Assembly: GCA_963776935.1 (NCBI GenBank)
Contig: CAVZOP010000009.1
Location: 248,001-312,000, forward strand
Source: JALOLG01 sp963776935
GTDB lineage: Bacteria; Actinomycetota; Acidimicrobiia; Acidimicrobiales; Ilumatobacteraceae
Direction: 5' to 3'
DNA length: 64,000 nt
Positions 26,122-35,744 of this stretch are shown in pieces (position 1 is the stretch's first letter; every line of letters starts with the position of its first letter). A program made the position numbers and the translations under genes. The notes beneath the pieces were generated by a model that saw nothing but the letters and a program-made list of their open reading frames with translations, had not been told where the DNA came from and did no database searches.

Positions 26122-27160
26122 TCAGGCCGAGCTGGAGCGTGACCACAGGTTGACGTCGGCGTCGGTCGCGTGCCGGTCGATCTCGGCCAGTTCGTCGTCG
26201 GTCAGGTCCAGCCGGTCGAGGGCGGCCACGTTGTCCTCGAGCTGGGCGACGCTGCTGGCGCCGATCACCAACGAGGTCATCCGCCCATCACGCAACGCCC
26301 AGGCGAGCGCCAGCTGGGCGAGGCTCTGACCGCGGCCGCCGGCGACCTCGTTGAGGGCGCGGCACGCGTGCCAGACGCTCCTCGGTGAGCATGTCGCGAC
26401 TCATCGCCCCGCCCGTGGCCACCCGCGAGTCGGCCGGCACGCCGTTCAGGTAGCGGTCGGTGAGCAGGCCCTGGGCGAGCGGTGAGAAGGCGATGCAGCC
26501 GGCGCCGACCTCCTCGAGCGTGTCGAGCAGTCCGTCGTCCTCGATCCAGCGGTTGACCATCGAGTACGACGGTTGATGGATGAGCAACGGGGTGCCGAGG
26601 TCGCGCAGGATCGCGGCTGCCTCCCGGGTCCGCTCCGAGCTGTACGACGAGATCCCCGCGTAGAGCGCCCGGCCGGATCGCACCGCCGTGTCGAGGGCAC
26701 CCATGGTCTCCTCGAGCGGCGTGTCGGGGTCGACGCGATGGGAGTAGAAGATGTCGACGTAGTCGAGGCCCATCCTCGCCAGCGACTGGTCGAGCGACGC
26801 GAGCAGGTACTTGCGCGAACCACGGTCGCCGTACGGCCCGGGCCACATGTCGTAGCCGGCCTTGGTCGAGATGATCAGCTCGTCGCGGTAGGGCTTCAGG
26901 TCGTCGGCCAGCATCCGTCCGAAGTTGATCTCGGCCGCTCCGTACGGCGGCCCGTAGTTGTTGGCCAGGTCGATGTGGGTGACCCCGAGGTCGAACGCCC
27001 GCCGCACGATCGCTCGTTGCGTGTCGTACGGCCGGTCGTGGCCGAAGTTGTGCCACAGCCCGAGCGACAGCGCCGGCAGCTCGACGCCGCTGCGCCCGCA
27101 CCGGCGGAACCTCATCGCGTCGTAGCGGCCGTCGGCGGCGATGTAGTCGATGTGCGTCAC
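26122..27160 (-). CDS. YghZ/Gpr-type aldo/keto reductase (AKR14), apparent frameshift
   Basis: Close match to the E. coli YghZ family (L-glyceraldehyde 3-phosphate reductase, methylglyoxal detoxification). Seen here: LPALSLGLWHNFGHDRP, THIDLANNYGPPYGAAE, ELIISTKAGYDMWPGPYG, YVDIFYSHRVDPDTPLEET and GISSYSSERT, all family signatures. Near 26360 one extra base breaks the frame. After repair it continues RALNEVAGGRGQSLAQLALA, SLVIGASSVAQLEDNV and ends at TGA 26122. Repaired length is about 345 residues, as in the family. GTG 27160 is 7 bases after TAAGCT, so it is probably leaderless. Confidence 0.92.
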
Positions 27161-27167
27161 GCGCCGC

Positions 27168-27173
27168 AGCTTA
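27168..27173 (-). promoter_or_regulatory. TAAGCT -10 element, leaderless
   Basis: TAAGCT on the minus strand ends 7 bases before GTG 27160 of the YghZ-type reductase. No clear -35. Confidence 0.45.
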
Positions 27174-27237
27174 GGAAGGCGGCGACGCACTCGACAGCTG
27201 CCGACGCGGGTGCGGCGACGGGTGGTAGGCATCGAGG

Positions 27238-27801
27238 ATGCACGTGGTCGTGGAGACCGAGCGGCTGATCCTGCGTCAGTTCACCGCCGACGATGTCGAC
27301 AACCTGGTGGAGCTCGACGGCGACCCCGACGTCATGCTGTACGTCACCGGCGGACTCACGACGTCACACGAGGAGATCGAGACGGAGACGCTCCCAGCCT
27401 TCCTCGGCTACTACGACCGGCCCGGTGGGTACGGCTTCTGGGCCGCCGTCGAGCGATCGACGGGTGACTTCCTGGGATGGTTCCACTTCCGGCCGCACGA
27501 GGGCCATCCGCACGACGAGCCCGAGCTCGGCTACCGGCTCCGCAAGTCGGCGTGGGGCAAGGGCTACGCCACCGAAGGCTCGATCGCGTTGATCAACCGC
27601 GGGTTCGCCGAGTTGGGTGTTCGTCGCGTGATCGCCGAGACGATGGTGACGCACAATGGCTCGCGGCGAGTGATGGAGAAGGCCGGGATGCGGGTCGTGC
27701 GGACCTTCCACCAGGACTGGCCGTATCCGATCCCCGGCGACGAGCACGGCGACGTCGAGTACGCGATCACGCGGGAGGAGTGGGAGGAGCAGCAGCGTTG
27801 A
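27238..27801 (+). CDS. GNAT family N-acetyltransferase (RimJ/RimL-like)
   Basis: A 187-residue acetyltransferase. It opens VVVETERLILRQFTADDVDNL, typical of RimJ/RimL. The acetyl-CoA pyrophosphate loop is in RKSAWGKGYATEG, and the last motif is NGSRRVMEKAGMRVVRTF. Substrates in this branch are protein N-termini or amines; none can be chosen. It stands between divergent and convergent neighbours, and its 3' end overlaps the DUF1353-like gene by 35 bases. Confidence 0.9.
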   Translation: MHVVVETERLILRQFTADDVDNLVELDGDPDVMLYVTGGLTTSHEEIETETLPAFLGYYDRPGGYGFWAAVERSTGDFLGWFHFRPHEGHPHDEPELGYRLRKSAWGKGYATEGSIALINRGFAELGVRRVIAETMVTHNGSRRVMEKAGMRVVRTFHQDWPYPIPGDEHGDVEYAITREEWEEQQR

Positions 27802-28573
27802 GCGACTTCTTGATGTTCGGGCCGGTTCCCTCGCCACGCGAGAGCACGGTCTCGAACACCCAGTACAGGCAGTAGAGCGCGAACAGCACCAACGTCACGT
27901 GGACGAGGAACGCGAGCGCGATACCGGCGATCGCACCCGCCGGCCACAGGTGCCCCCACACGATCGAGATGACGAGCGGCACGATCACGGCGAACACGAC
28001 GCCGCTGAGGACCTCGACCCACCACGGACGATCTCCCATCCACGGCAGGACGTCCCACGCGTCGATGAGGTCGAGCGTCGCGATGGCCCCCAGCACGAGG
28101 ACGATCGCGATCGTCCCGATGACCCTGACCCTCCACCACAGGCGCGGGCGAAGCGTGCTCCAGCACGTGGCGATGATGACCGCGGTCCACATCAGCCACC
28201 GACGCAGCCGCGGTGTGGCGAGGCTGGCCATCGCGTCGCGCAGGATCCGGTCGGCTTCTTCCCGGTCCACCGCCGGGCCCAGGTGAGTCGGCGACTCGCC
28301 GGGCTTGACGACGAGCGCGTCGTGCAACAGCACGGCCGGGAGGTGGGTGCCGAGCCCGGGGACGAGCCACGTGAAGTACCGCGGGATCGACGCCAGGTCG
28401 GTGCTGAACTTCTTGACGTCGGCGGGCACCACGAAATCCTCCGTGTACTTCGGATCTCGGTATCCGAACTGGCGCAGGACCCGGAAATCGGCGCCGTCCT
28501 GTTGCAACTGCAACTGGATCGGATCGCCGGTCGCGACGTCGTAAAACCGACTCGGTTTGGTCACCTCGTCCAT
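27767..28573 (-). CDS. DUF1353-like protein with membrane domain
   Basis: A 268-residue protein. The N-terminal approximately 115 residues match the DUF1353 pattern: FVVPADVKKFSTDLASIPRY, LPAVLLHDALV and DREEADRILRDAM, a fold resembling a small phage-related hydrolase with His/Asp residues. At least four hydrophobic segments follow (for example GTIAIVLVLGAIATLDLIDA), making a fusion with an integral membrane domain. ATG 28573 has GAGGGG 7 bases upstream; an ATG at 28588 lacks a site. Function unknown. Confidence 0.78.
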   Translation of the reverse strand: MDEVTKPSRFYDVATGDPIQLQLQQDGADFRVLRQFGYRDPKYTEDFVVPADVKKFSTDLASIPRYFTWLVPGLGTHLPAVLLHDALVVKPGESPTHLGPAVDREEADRILRDAMASLATPRLRRWLMWTAVIIATCWSTLRPRLWWRVRVIGTIAIVLVLGAIATLDLIDAWDVLPWMGDRPWWVEVLSGVVFAVIVPLVISIVWGHLWPAGAIAGIALAFLVHVTLVLFALYCLYWVFETVLSRGEGTGPNIKKSLNAAAPPTPPA

Positions 28574-28663
28574 ATCAGCGCCCCTCATTGCTGCGGCGCG
28601 ACCGTACACACCGCGGAGTCGGACGCGATGCGGACCCGTGTGCGCGGGGTGGGTGTCGCGGCG

Positions 28664-29911
28664 TCAGCTCCTCGGCAGGGCGACGGCGACCGCCGCGAAG
28701 GCGGCGTCGGTCGCGATCAACGCCTCGTCGATGTCGGCGTCGGTGTGGGCGGCACTCAGGAACCAGTTGTGCCAGGGATGGAAGTACGCACCACCACGCG
28801 CTGCGACGTCGGTCCACAACGAGGCGAGCCGGAAGTCCTCGTCGCCCTGGAACGTCATGAACGGCATCTGCACCGGGCCGGTCTGGCGGATCACGACGCC
28901 GTGGGCGGCGGCCTGGGCATCGAGCCCATCGCGCAGCCGTTGCCCGGCCCGTTCCATCAGCGCCACCGCGCCTTCGTCGCCGAGCGCCTTGATCGTGGCG
29001 ACCGAGGCCGCCATCGCGACCGCCGAGAACCAGAACGACCCGGTGACGAAGATCTTCTGGGCGCCGTCGCGGAAGCGGTCGTTCCCGGTGACGGAGGCCA
29101 GGCTGTATCCATTGGCGATCGCCTTGCTCCACGCCGACAGATCGGGCGCGACGCCGATCGGTTCCCAGCTCCCGCCGTGCGCCAGCCGGAATCCGGCACG
29201 GACGTCGTCGAGGATGAGCGCCGCGCCCGTCTCGTCGCAGATCGACCGCAGACCCCGTGCGAACGCAGGATCGACGAGCTCCTGGTCGTGGCGGGCGTCG
29301 TGCTTGAACGGTGAGGCGACGATCGCCGCCATGTCGTCGCCGGCGACCGACGCCGCCTTCTCGACCGACTCGAGGTCGTTGTAGGTGTAGTGGAGCAGGT
29401 GGGCTCGGTCCTCCGGAACGATGCCGGCGATGATCGGTGTGCACCACGGCGCGGCGCCGTGGTAGGCGCCTTCGGCGACGAGCACCTTGCGACGTTCGGT
29501 GGCCGCCCTGGCCACGGTCACGCACATCGTCGTCGCATCGGTCCCGTTCTTCGAGAACATCGCCCAGTCGGCGTGGTCGACCACGTCGACCATCAGCTCG
29601 GCGAGCTCGACCATCGCCGCGCCGGGGCCGTTCTGACAGTCGCCGCGCGACTGCTGGTCACGGGCCGCGGCCTCGACGGCAGGGTGCCGGTGGCCGAGCA
29701 CGATCGGTCCGTAGCTGCACATGAAGTCGATGAACTCGTTGCCATCCACGTCGCGGACCCGGCATCCGTCGCCCTCGGCCATGAACTGCGGCAGCGCCGG
29801 CGGGAGCCTCGTCGCGTTCTGGTGGCCGTACATGCCGCCGGGAATGACGGCTTGGGCGCGGTGGCGCAGGTCGGTGTCGACGTCGCGGGGGCGAGGATCG
29901 GTGTCGTTCAT
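28664..29911 (-). CDS. Class III aminotransferase (glutamate-1-semialdehyde aminomutase-like)
   Basis: PLP-dependent enzyme, 415 residues. It reads QAVIPGGMYGHQNATR and GNEFIDFMCSYGPIVLGHRHP, then FSKNGTDATTMCVTVARAAT, the PLP aspartate in LILDDVRAGFR and the Schiff-base lysine in WSKAIANGYSLA. It resembles the HemL-like branch rather than true HemL, since a hemL locus context is missing. ATG 29911 has GGAG at 5 bases. It sits 10 bases after oppF, last in the Opp/Dpp transporter operon, so it probably transaminates the imported compound. Confidence 0.9.
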   Translation of the reverse strand: MNDTDPRPRDVDTDLRHRAQAVIPGGMYGHQNATRLPPALPQFMAEGDGCRVRDVDGNEFIDFMCSYGPIVLGHRHPAVEAAARDQQSRGDCQNGPGAAMVELAELMVDVVDHADWAMFSKNGTDATTMCVTVARAATERRKVLVAEGAYHGAAPWCTPIIAGIVPEDRAHLLHYTYNDLESVEKAASVAGDDMAAIVASPFKHDARHDQELVDPAFARGLRSICDETGAALILDDVRAGFRLAHGGSWEPIGVAPDLSAWSKAIANGYSLASVTGNDRFRDGAQKIFVTGSFWFSAVAMAASVATIKALGDEGAVALMERAGQRLRDGLDAQAAAHGVVIRQTGPVQMPFMTFQGDEDFRLASLWTDVAARGGAYFHPWHNWFLSAAHTDADIDEALIATDAAFAAVAVALPRS

Positions 29912-29921
29912 TGGGTCTCCT

Positions 29922-30944
29922 TCACGGCGATGTGGTCAATCGGGATTGCTGAACGATGACGTTGGTCGGCTCCGGGTAGTGGCACGCCACGGCATGGCCG
30001 ATGCCCGGGTCGACGAGCGGCGGTTCTTCTTCGGTGCACCGGTCGGTGGCTTTCCAGCATCGGGTCCTGAACCGGCAGCCCGATGGTGGGGCCGTCTGGG
30101 TGGGGACCTCACCGGTGAGCACGATGCGGCGGCGAGACCGTTCGACGAGCGGGTCGGGGATGGGAGCCGCTGACAGCAGCGCCTGCGTGTACGGGTGGGC
30201 CGATCGCTCGTACACATCGGTCGCCGTCCCGGTCTCGACGATGCGGCCGAGGTACATGACGGCGACTCGATCGCTGATGTGGCGTACGACCGACAAGTCG
30301 TGGGCGATGAACAGGAACCCGAGGTCGAGCTCGGTGCGAAGTCGTTCGAGGAGCTTGATGATCTCGGCCTGGATGCTGACGTCGAGCGCCGAGACCGGCT
30401 CGTCGAGCACGAGCAGGTCGGGGCTGACGGCGAGTGCTCGAGCGACGCCGATGCGTTGCCGCTGCCCGCCCGAGAACTGGTGCGGATAGCGACCGGCGGC
30501 ACCCTGGGGCAACTGGACGATCTCGAGCAGCTCGGCGACGCGTGCTGACTGCTCGCGCTCGGTGGCGCCGATGCCGTGCACCTCGAGCGGTTCCGACAGC
30601 AGTTCGCGCACGGTCATGCGCGGGTTCAACGATGCCTGGGGGTCCTGGAACACCATCTGGAACCGGCGCCGCATCCGTCGCATGTCCTCGCCCGCCAGCC
30701 CCAGCAGGTCGACGCCGTCGAACACGATCGAGCCGGAGTCGGGCTCGACGATGCGCAACACGCAGCGGGCGGTCGTGGTCTTTCCGCAACCCGACTCACC
30801 GACCAGGCTCAGCGTCTCACCGCGGTCGACCGCGAACGACACATCCGAGACGGCCTGCACCGTGCCCGTGGAGTGCTGGAACAGCTGACCGCGCAGTGTG
30901 AACGTCTTGACGAGATGCTCGACGGTGAGCAGCGGTCCGGTCAC
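29922..30944 (-). CDS. Oligopeptide/dipeptide ABC transporter ATPase (OppF/DppF-like)
   Basis: Second ATPase of the importer, 340 residues. Walker A is VGESGCGKTTTAR, the signature FSGGQRQRIGVARAL, Walker B LLVLDEPVSALDVS, and the C-terminal Oligo_HPY domain contains GCRFRTRCWKATDRC with paired cysteines, a possible iron-sulfur or structural site. GTG 30944 overlaps the OppD stop by GTGA. Works with the OppD-like ATPase, two permeases and a lipoprotein. Confidence 0.93.
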   Translation of the reverse strand: MTGPLLTVEHLVKTFTLRGQLFQHSTGTVQAVSDVSFAVDRGETLSLVGESGCGKTTTARCVLRIVEPDSGSIVFDGVDLLGLAGEDMRRMRRRFQMVFQDPQASLNPRMTVRELLSEPLEVHGIGATEREQSARVAELLEIVQLPQGAAGRYPHQFSGGQRQRIGVARALAVSPDLLVLDEPVSALDVSIQAEIIKLLERLRTELDLGFLFIAHDLSVVRHISDRVAVMYLGRIVETGTATDVYERSAHPYTQALLSAAPIPDPLVERSRRRIVLTGEVPTQTAPPSGCRFRTRCWKATDRCTEEEPPLVDPGIGHAVACHYPEPTNVIVQQSRLTTSP

Positions 30945-31942
30945 GACCGTGCCTCGGCCGGCTCGAACAGGTCGGCCGGCTCGAGCGGCGCGACGTGGCA
31001 GGCCGCGGCCGTCGATGGGAACGCCCGCAACTCGGGCATCTCGGTGACGCAGCGGTCGATGGCGAGGGGGCACCGGGTGTGGAACGCGCAACCACCCGGC
31101 ATCCGATCGAGCGACGGTGGCGATCCGCCGATGGGGATGAGGTCGATGCGCTGGTCGAGCCGCGGCAGACAGGCGAGCAGGCCGCGGGTGTAGGGGTGGT
31201 TCTGGCGGTAGAACACGCCGACGGCGTCGCCGTGCTCGACGATCCGACCGGCGTACATCACGTTCACCCGCTGGGCGAGCCCGGCGACCACCCCGAGGTC
31301 GTGGGTGACGAGCACGATGGCGAGTTCGCGCTCACGCTGGACGTCGGCGAGCACGTCGAGGATCTGGGCCTGGATCGTGACGTCGAGGGCGGTGGTCGGC
31401 TCGTCGGCGATCAGCAGATCCGGATCGTTGGCGAGCGCCATCGCGATCATCACCCGCTGGCGCATCCCCCCGGACAGCTCGTGCGGGTACGACTTCAATC
31501 GCCGGTTGATGTCGGTGATCGACACCAGCTCGAGCAACTCGGCGGCGCGGATCTTGGCGCTCCGTGTCGCTCGCGGGTGGTGGGCGAGCACGGCCTCCGC
31601 CAGTTGGTGACCGACGGTGTGGACAGGATTCAGCGACGTCAGCGGGTCCTGGAAGATCATGCCGATCCGGTTGCCTCGCAGCCGGCGCAGACGCCCGGCC
31701 GGGGCGTTGAGCAACTCCTCGCCGGCGAAGCGCACCGATCCGGTCGACTCGGCGCCCGGGCCGAGAAGCCCGAGCAGCGACAGCATCGTGACGCTCTTGC
31801 CCGAGCCCGACTCGCCGACGATCGCCACCCGTTCGCCCTTGCCGACGTCGAGGTCGACGCCGCGGACGGCTTCGAGCGGGTGGTCGGTGTTGGCGCGGAA
31901 GCTGACGTGCAGGTCGCGGATCTCGAGCAGCGTGTCGTCCAC
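30941..31942 (-). CDS. Oligopeptide/dipeptide ABC transporter ATPase (OppD/DppD-like)
   Basis: ATPase subunit of about 333 residues. Walker A is VGESGSGKSVTMLS, the signature ELSGGMRQRVMIAMAL, Walker B LLIADEPTTALDVT, and the C-terminal Oligo_HPY segment contains GGCAFHTRCPLAIDRC. The start is uncertain: GTG 31942 directly follows the permease stop (TGA-gcag-GTG), while GTG 31978 or ATG 31990 would extend the N-terminus over the permease gene. Subunit of the same importer. Confidence 0.92.
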   Translation of the reverse strand: MDDTLLEIRDLHVSFRANTDHPLEAVRGVDLDVGKGERVAIVGESGSGKSVTMLSLLGLLGPGAESTGSVRFAGEELLNAPAGRLRRLRGNRIGMIFQDPLTSLNPVHTVGHQLAEAVLAHHPRATRSAKIRAAELLELVSITDINRRLKSYPHELSGGMRQRVMIAMALANDPDLLIADEPTTALDVTIQAQILDVLADVQRERELAIVLVTHDLGVVAGLAQRVNVMYAGRIVEHGDAVGVFYRQNHPYTRGLLACLPRLDQRIDLIPIGGSPPSLDRMPGGCAFHTRCPLAIDRCVTEMPELRAFPSTAAACHVAPLEPADLFEPAEARS

Positions 31943-31946
31943 CTGC

Positions 31947-32832
31947 TCAGCCCCGTGACTTGACGTCGAAGTGGTCACGCAACCCGTCACCGAGGAAGTT
32001 GGCTGCGAGGACGACGCTGAGGATGGCGAGGCCGGGACCGAGCGAGATCCACCACTGGTAGAAGTTCCGCGTCCCGTCGTCGATCGCCAGTCCCCACTCG
32101 GGTGACGGGGGAGTGGCGCCCAGACCGAGGAAGCTCAGCGAGGCGGTGAAGATCAACACCTGGCCGAAGTCCATCGTGGCGTTGATCATGACCGGTGTGA
32201 TCGCCAGCGGCAGCACGTGGCGGCGCAGGATCCTCCGACGTGGCACACCGACGGCGGTGGCGCCCTCGACGTGCTCGCGGTTCTTGATCGTCATCACCTG
32301 GCCCCGCAGCAGCCGGGCGTAGATCGGCCACCACACCAGCACGAGGGCGATCACCGTGTTGCGCAGACCGGGTCCGAGGGCGGCGGCGACGGCCATCGCC
32401 AGGAAGATCGGCGGGAACGCGAGCACGACGTCGGTGAAGCGCATGATCACGCTCTCGACGAAACCGCCGGTGTAGCCGGCGAGGGCGCCGAGGACCGACC
32501 CGATGATGACGGTCAGCACGATCACGGCGGCCGCGGCCGGCATCGAATCGCGGGCCCCGTAGAGCGTGCGGAGCAGGACATCACGGCCGAGCGCGTCGGT
32601 GCCCAGCAGCTGCGATGCGTTCGGTGACGCCAGCCGTTCGCCGACGGTGTCGCGGGGCCCTGCCCACGCCCACAGCGGAATCGTGATCGCCACCACGACC
32701 CAGATCAGGAGCACGCCGCCGCCGACGGTGATCGGGCCACGACCGCAGCGCCCCGCGAATCGCGGCCCACGTGCCGGCGTCGGCGGGAGCGACGAAATGT
32801 TCGACGTCGAGCGCGTTCTGGATAGTGCTCAC
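31947..32832 (-). CDS. Opp/Dpp-type ABC permease (DppC-like), apparent frameshift
   Basis: Inner-membrane permease. GTG 32832 overlaps the DppB-like stop. The N-terminus STIQNALDVEHFVAPADAG is in one frame. Near 32740 it shifts by one base to GRGPITVGGGVLLIWVVVA and then the normal DppC sequence: LGTDALGRDVLLRTLYGARD, the EAA loop REHVEGATAVGVPRRRI, and SFLGLGATPPSPEWG. Repaired length is about 294 residues. Confidence 0.9.
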
Positions 32833-33842
32833 GAGTACCTGATCTTCGGATCAGCGGCGGCGTAGAGCACGTCGGCGACGAGACTGCTCAGCAAGAAGAT
32901 GACGCCGCCCAGGATGCACACACCGTTGATCGCCGGATAGTCGAGGCGTTTCGTCGCCTCGACGGCGTACGTGCCGATCCCGTTCCACGAGAACACTGTC
33001 TCGGTGAGCACCGCGCTCGTGAGCAGCACTCCCAGCGTGACACCCATGATCGTGATCACGGGCGTGAGCGCGTTGCGCAGCACGTGGTGGCGCATCACGT
33101 CGCCCTCGGCGAGCCCCTTGGCGCGGGCGGTGCGGACGTAGTCGGCGTGGAGCTCGTCGAGCATCGCCGCCCGAACGAGCCGCGAGACGATGCCCATCAG
33201 GCTCCAACCGAGCACGAACGCCGGCAGCATCAGTTGGCGCAGGCACTGCCACGCCAAGCTGAAGTCGCCGGCGAGCACCGAGTCGATCGTGTAGAGCCCC
33301 GTCGTATGGGGAGGTGGATCGACACGCGCCGGCAGGCGACCCGGACCGGGGAACCACCCGATGCGGACATACAGCGTGTACAGCGCGATCAGGCCCAGCC
33401 AGAACACTGGCAACGACGAGCCGACGAGGCCCACCAGCCGGGCGATGTGGTCGACCGCCTTGTTCTGATGGCGGGCCGACGTGATGCCGAGGGCGATGCC
33501 GCCGATGCCTCCGACGAGCAGCGCCGCGAACGCCAACTCGGCAGTCGCCGGCAACCGTTCCCACAGGTCCGACGTGACCGACTGCTTGGTCCGGAACGAC
33601 GTCCCGAGGTCGCCGGTCAGCAGGTTCTTCACGTACGTGAGGTACTGCTCGATGATGCCGCCCTCGAGCCCCCACCGCTCCTTGGCGGCCGAGACGACGG
33701 CCTCGTTGTTCATGTTCCGCTCGCCGACGATCGACGCCACCGGGTCGGCGGGGATGATCCGCGACACGATGAACGCGATCGTGACGATGCCGAGCAACAG
33801 CAGCGGGGTGATCGCCAGCCGTCGCAGGACGTAGTTGGTCAC
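32829..33842 (-). CDS. Opp/Dpp-type ABC permease (DppB-like)
   Basis: Inner-membrane permease, 337 residues and intact. It begins NYVLRRLAITPLLLLGIVTI and continues RIIPADPV, GDLGTSFRTKQSV, the EAA loop DYVRTARAKGLAEGDVMRHH and TETVFSWNGIGTYAVEA, all typical of DppB. The start GTG 33842 is 30 bases after the binding-protein stop, and the stop overlaps the DppC-like start by GTGA. Confidence 0.94.
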   Translation of the reverse strand: MTNYVLRRLAITPLLLLGIVTIAFIVSRIIPADPVASIVGERNMNNEAVVSAAKERWGLEGGIIEQYLTYVKNLLTGDLGTSFRTKQSVTSDLWERLPATAELAFAALLVGGIGGIALGITSARHQNKAVDHIARLVGLVGSSLPVFWLGLIALYTLYVRIGWFPGPGRLPARVDPPPHTTGLYTIDSVLAGDFSLAWQCLRQLMLPAFVLGWSLMGIVSRLVRAAMLDELHADYVRTARAKGLAEGDVMRHHVLRNALTPVITIMGVTLGVLLTSAVLTETVFSWNGIGTYAVEATKRLDYPAINGVCILGGVIFLLSSLVADVLYAAADPKIRYS

Positions 33843-33872
33843 GTCCTGGACGGCCGATCGATCGGGGTGCGC

Positions 33873-35614
33873 TCAGTCGATGCCGAGCCCACCCAACTCC
33901 AAGTTGCAGCAGGCGCTGTAACGGACGCCGGTGATGTCGCTGGCGTAGGCCAGGACGAGGCCGGGGTTCACGAGCGGGAAGATGATCAGGTCGTCGATCA
34001 TCGACTGGCCGAGTTGGTTGTACAGGTCGGTCTTCTCGGCACCTGAAGCGGCAAGCGCGTCGGCGAACAGCTGCTGCTGCTCGGCGTTGGGCTCGACGCC
34101 CGACCGCCCCTGCCAGGACGTGCCCTCGATCATGCCGAAGTACTGCACGTACTGGCTGGAGTCGATGTGGTCAGGTGCGAAGTACACGGCCGTGAACGGG
34201 ATCCCGTCGCCGGTGATCTGCTCGACCCACTGCGGGAACTCGACCGGTTCGAGCTCGAGCTCGATGCCGACGGCGGACAGGTCCTGTTGCACCTTCGCCA
34301 TCATCGTGTCGAAGTCGACGCCGTACACGTTGACCGTCGGGTAGGCCGCCCTCAGTGTGAGCCCGTCGATCCCCGCCTCGGCGAGGAGCGCCTCGGCGCC
34401 GGCAACGTCCTGCTCGGGAAGCGCCAGGCCCTCGCTGCCTTCGAACCCGTTCGGGATCGGCGACGCCTGCAGCTTGCCGTTCCCGCCGACGGTCGTGTCG
34501 AGGATCCCTTCGTAGTCGAGGGCCAACTTGATCGCCTCCGCACCCGCGGGTCGGCGAGCTCCTCTCCGCCGACGGCGCCGGCGCTCGCCGCGACGTACAC
34601 GAAGTTGTACGAGTCGACGAGCTCGGTGGTGATTCCCTCGACACCTTCCAGCTGACCGACGGAGTCGAAGTTGATCTGCATCGCGATGTCGACGTCGCCC
34701 TGCTGGAGCTGTTGCAGCTGCGCCGTTGCGTCCTTGACCTGCTTGAGGGTGACGCCGGGGAACGGGCTCGGCTCGCCCCAGTAGGCGTCGTTGCGGGCGA
34801 GCACCAGCTGGTCGCCCTCGGTGTAGGAGTCCAACACGAACGGCCCGCTCCCGGCGGAGTTGGCGAGGAACCATTGCTCGGCGCTGTCCGTCTCGTCGGC
34901 GGTCGCCCCATTGGCCTCGGCGAGCGCCTGGCTGACGATGCCCATGTACGGAGCGCTGACGATGTTGATGAACGCCGAGTTGGGTGCCTCCATCGTCACC
35001 ACGACGGTCTGGTCGTCGGGTGCTTCGATGGACGTGACGCCGCTCATGAGGTACGACGCCGAGCCTTCCAGGCCGGCGAGGCGGTCCCACGAGAACTTCA
35101 CGTCGGCGGCGGTGACGGGCGAGCCGTCGGAGAACGTTGCGTCGGGGTTCAGCGTGAACGTGAACTCGGTGCTCTCCGCGTTGGCCTCCCACGAGTCGGC
35201 GAGGCGCGGGACGAGGACCGTGAGGTCGGTCGGGTCGACGCCGATCAGCGTCTGGTAGACGGCGGTCAGGAAGATCTGGCAGGTGTCGCAATACGCCCGC
35301 TGCGGATCGAGCGTCGTGAGGTCCATGTCGCGGGCGATGATGAGCTCGCGGGCGTCGCCGGCCGGCTCGCCGGAGTCGTCCGGGGCCTCGGTGGCAGCGG
35401 TCGTGTCGCCGGTCGTGTCATCGGTCCCGTCATCGGCGGTCGTCCCCGCATCCGGGGTGGTGTCGCCACCGGCATCGGTGTCGTCCGTTGCGACGTCGTC
35501 GGCGTCGCCCGAGTCGTCGTCACCGCCGCAGGCGGCGACGAACAACCCCGCCGCGACCGCAGCCGCCAACCATCGGCGACGGCCTCCGGACCGATGCGAT
35601 GCCATTACACCCAT
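33873..35614 (-). CDS. ABC transporter solute-binding lipoprotein (SBP family 5), apparent frameshift
   Basis: Extracytoplasmic binding protein for peptides, opines or similar compounds. ATG 35614 follows GGGGAGGACGTC. The lipobox FVAAC gives lipidated Cys29, then a long Asp/Thr linker to about residue 75. Family 5 features: DMDLTTLDPQRAYCDTCQIF, NPDATFSDGSPVTAADVKFS and GSGPFVLDSYTEGDQL. Near 34540 one base must be dropped to go from ADPRVR to AIKLALDYEGILDTTVG. The mature protein has cysteine pairs (CDTC, ACC). First gene of the operon; divergent from a TetR gene. Confidence 0.9.
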
Positions 35615-35688
35615 GACGTCCTCCCCAGCGCTCGATCAATGTGCGACCGACTCGGCGATCTGCTCGGACGATCTATTTCGGATGTCCG

Positions 35689-35698
35689 TGTTATAACA
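35689..35698. promoter_or_regulatory. Palindrome in the SBP/TetR divergent region
   Basis: TGTTATAACA is a perfect 10-bp palindrome, the most AT-rich spot in the gap between the binding-protein gene and the TetR gene. TATAAC on either strand could serve as a -10. A site for the adjacent TetR is plausible. Confidence 0.4.
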
Positions 35699-35744
35699 GT
35701 GCCGCTACCTCCGATGTGGTGTCAAGCGAAGCGGGGGCGACTGG

